In this document: positions 63,545-64,000 of the stretch, in pieces
How the letters are laid out: each line of letters opens with the position of its first letter
How positions within the stretch are numbered: the stretch's first letter is position 1
From: Saprospiraceae bacterium
GTDB lineage: Bacteria; Bacteroidota; Bacteroidia; Chitinophagales; Saprospiraceae
NCBI GenBank assembly: GCA_018057925.1
Contig: JAGPCT010000001.1
Span: 159,469 to 223,468, forward strand
Direction of reading: 5' to 3'
Length of the DNA stretch: 64,000 nt
The notes under the pieces: generated by a model
What the model was told of the DNA's origin: nothing
What the model saw: the letters and a program-made list of their open reading frames with translations, nothing else
The model's database searches: none
Program-made: the position numbers and the translations under genes

Positions 63545-63875
63545 TAATAAATTTGCGAAAGGGAATTCATGTGTGAAGGGGATATCTATTACATTTCTGA
63601 TGAGGATACCAACTTGTATATCGTAGCCGGATAGGAAGATGGTGTTTTCATATTTTCGTTATTTTTAAGGACCACAATTACGAAATTAAAATTATCAGAG
63701 CGGCATAAAATATGATTGTTTGCAATGTTCAAAGAAACAGAAGAATGAAAAATAGGAAAAGAAGTAGGGGCGTTAGCCCTCATATCTTCGTAGAATCAAG
63801 GCAATAACAAAGGGGCATTAGCCCTGACATAAAATAATCAGGACAAATACCTATACACAATCGTACATACAATTA

Positions 63876-64000
63876 GGGTCTGCTGAATAATAGATTTTAT
63901 TTGACATAAACCTTTCGTTCTATTTTAGTAAAAAATTATCTGAGACTCCTGATAGCTTCTATGGTTCGTCAAAATCAATTTATTTTGGATGGTTTTGACG
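63876..64000 (+). mobile_element. Possible left end of an insertion sequence running off the window
   Basis: The similarity to the RAYT relic ends abruptly at GGGTCTGCTGAATAA, which resembles terminal inverted repeats of some IS families. An ATG at 63961 opens a frame to the window edge (MVRQNQFILDGFD). The edge also carries CGTCAAAA...TTTTGACG as inverted octamers. The family cannot be named from what is visible, and the call depends on sequence beyond the window. Confidence 0.3.

Larger units (their letters stand above)
63354..63875. mobile_element. Decayed RAYT-associated segment, copy 2
   Basis: This region aligns in order with 27229-27910 but lacks about 130 bp present there. It has one REP-like sequence AGGGGCGTTAGCCCT (63766-63780) and a direct variant AGGGGCATTAGCCCT (63811-63825). 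The RAYT-like codons follow at 63840 with the start changed from ATG to AGG: TNTYTQSYIQL instead of MANTFTHLYIQF. The match stops at 63875, where another sequence begins. Confidence 0.6.

Overview
The window is AT-rich chromosomal DNA from a member of the Bacteroidota. The evidence is type IX secretion (T9SS) sorting domains on several secreted proteins, -7 promoter boxes of the TAnnTTTG type in front of many genes, few Shine-Dalgarno sequences, an OmpA-type protein with thrombospondin-3 repeats, a long NusB, DUF4846, DUF1573 and DoxX/BT_3928-type proteins. The gene content would fit a Saprospiria-like environmental lineage, but that is an inference. Most of the window is housekeeping; I see no prophage, CRISPR array or recognisable defence island.

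Layout. 1-6 kb: end of ribD, a tRNA-Asp, kdsB, cdd, then a saccharopine dehydrogenase-like gene translationally coupled to a polysaccharide flippase. 6.4-10.4 kb: a T9SS-secreted protein and a TPR histidine kinase with its LytTR regulator. 10.4-14.6 kb (minus): tRNA-Leu and tRNA-Gly, prfB with its programmed +1 frameshift, two tandem FKBP-type isomerases and an NrnA-like DHH phosphoesterase. 14.8-22.7 kb: ndk, a membrane EEP-fold protein that has lost catalytic residues, a fatty acid desaturase, prmA, folD, a thioesterase, DUF3089, PAP2 and fmt. 22.7-26.7 kb: two 77-residue membrane proteins flank ftsE and a kinase-like protein with WG repeats that lacks the catalytic Asp. 26.7-29.5 kb: a gene-poor repeat island, tRNA-Leu and a DUF1573 lipoprotein. 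29.5-37.6 kb (minus): acetoacetyl-CoA synthetase, then rsfS-ftsH-ogt-pyrD-sulfatase. 37.6-52.8 kb: birA, a long minus-strand series (doxX, nusB, ompA, guaA, binding protein, aldehyde dehydrogenase, TrmH, RsmF-like), polA and a biotin carrier protein. 53-60 kb: an Rpn-family nuclease with an in-frame minisatellite, a porin-imelysin-DUF1111 operon that looks like a metal uptake locus, DUF4846 and a zinc metallopeptidase. 60-64 kb: repeat mosaics, a T9SS protein and its nearly intact paralogue stopped by an amber codon at the signal-peptide junction, then decayed transposon material.

The most unusual content is between genes. At least four families of dispersed palindromic repeats recur in the intergenic regions. 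Two places hold matching relics of a REP-associated tyrosine transposase (RAYT) with REP-like palindromes. One repeat abuts the promoter of a gene, and the right edge probably carries the end of an insertion sequence that interrupts a RAYT relic.
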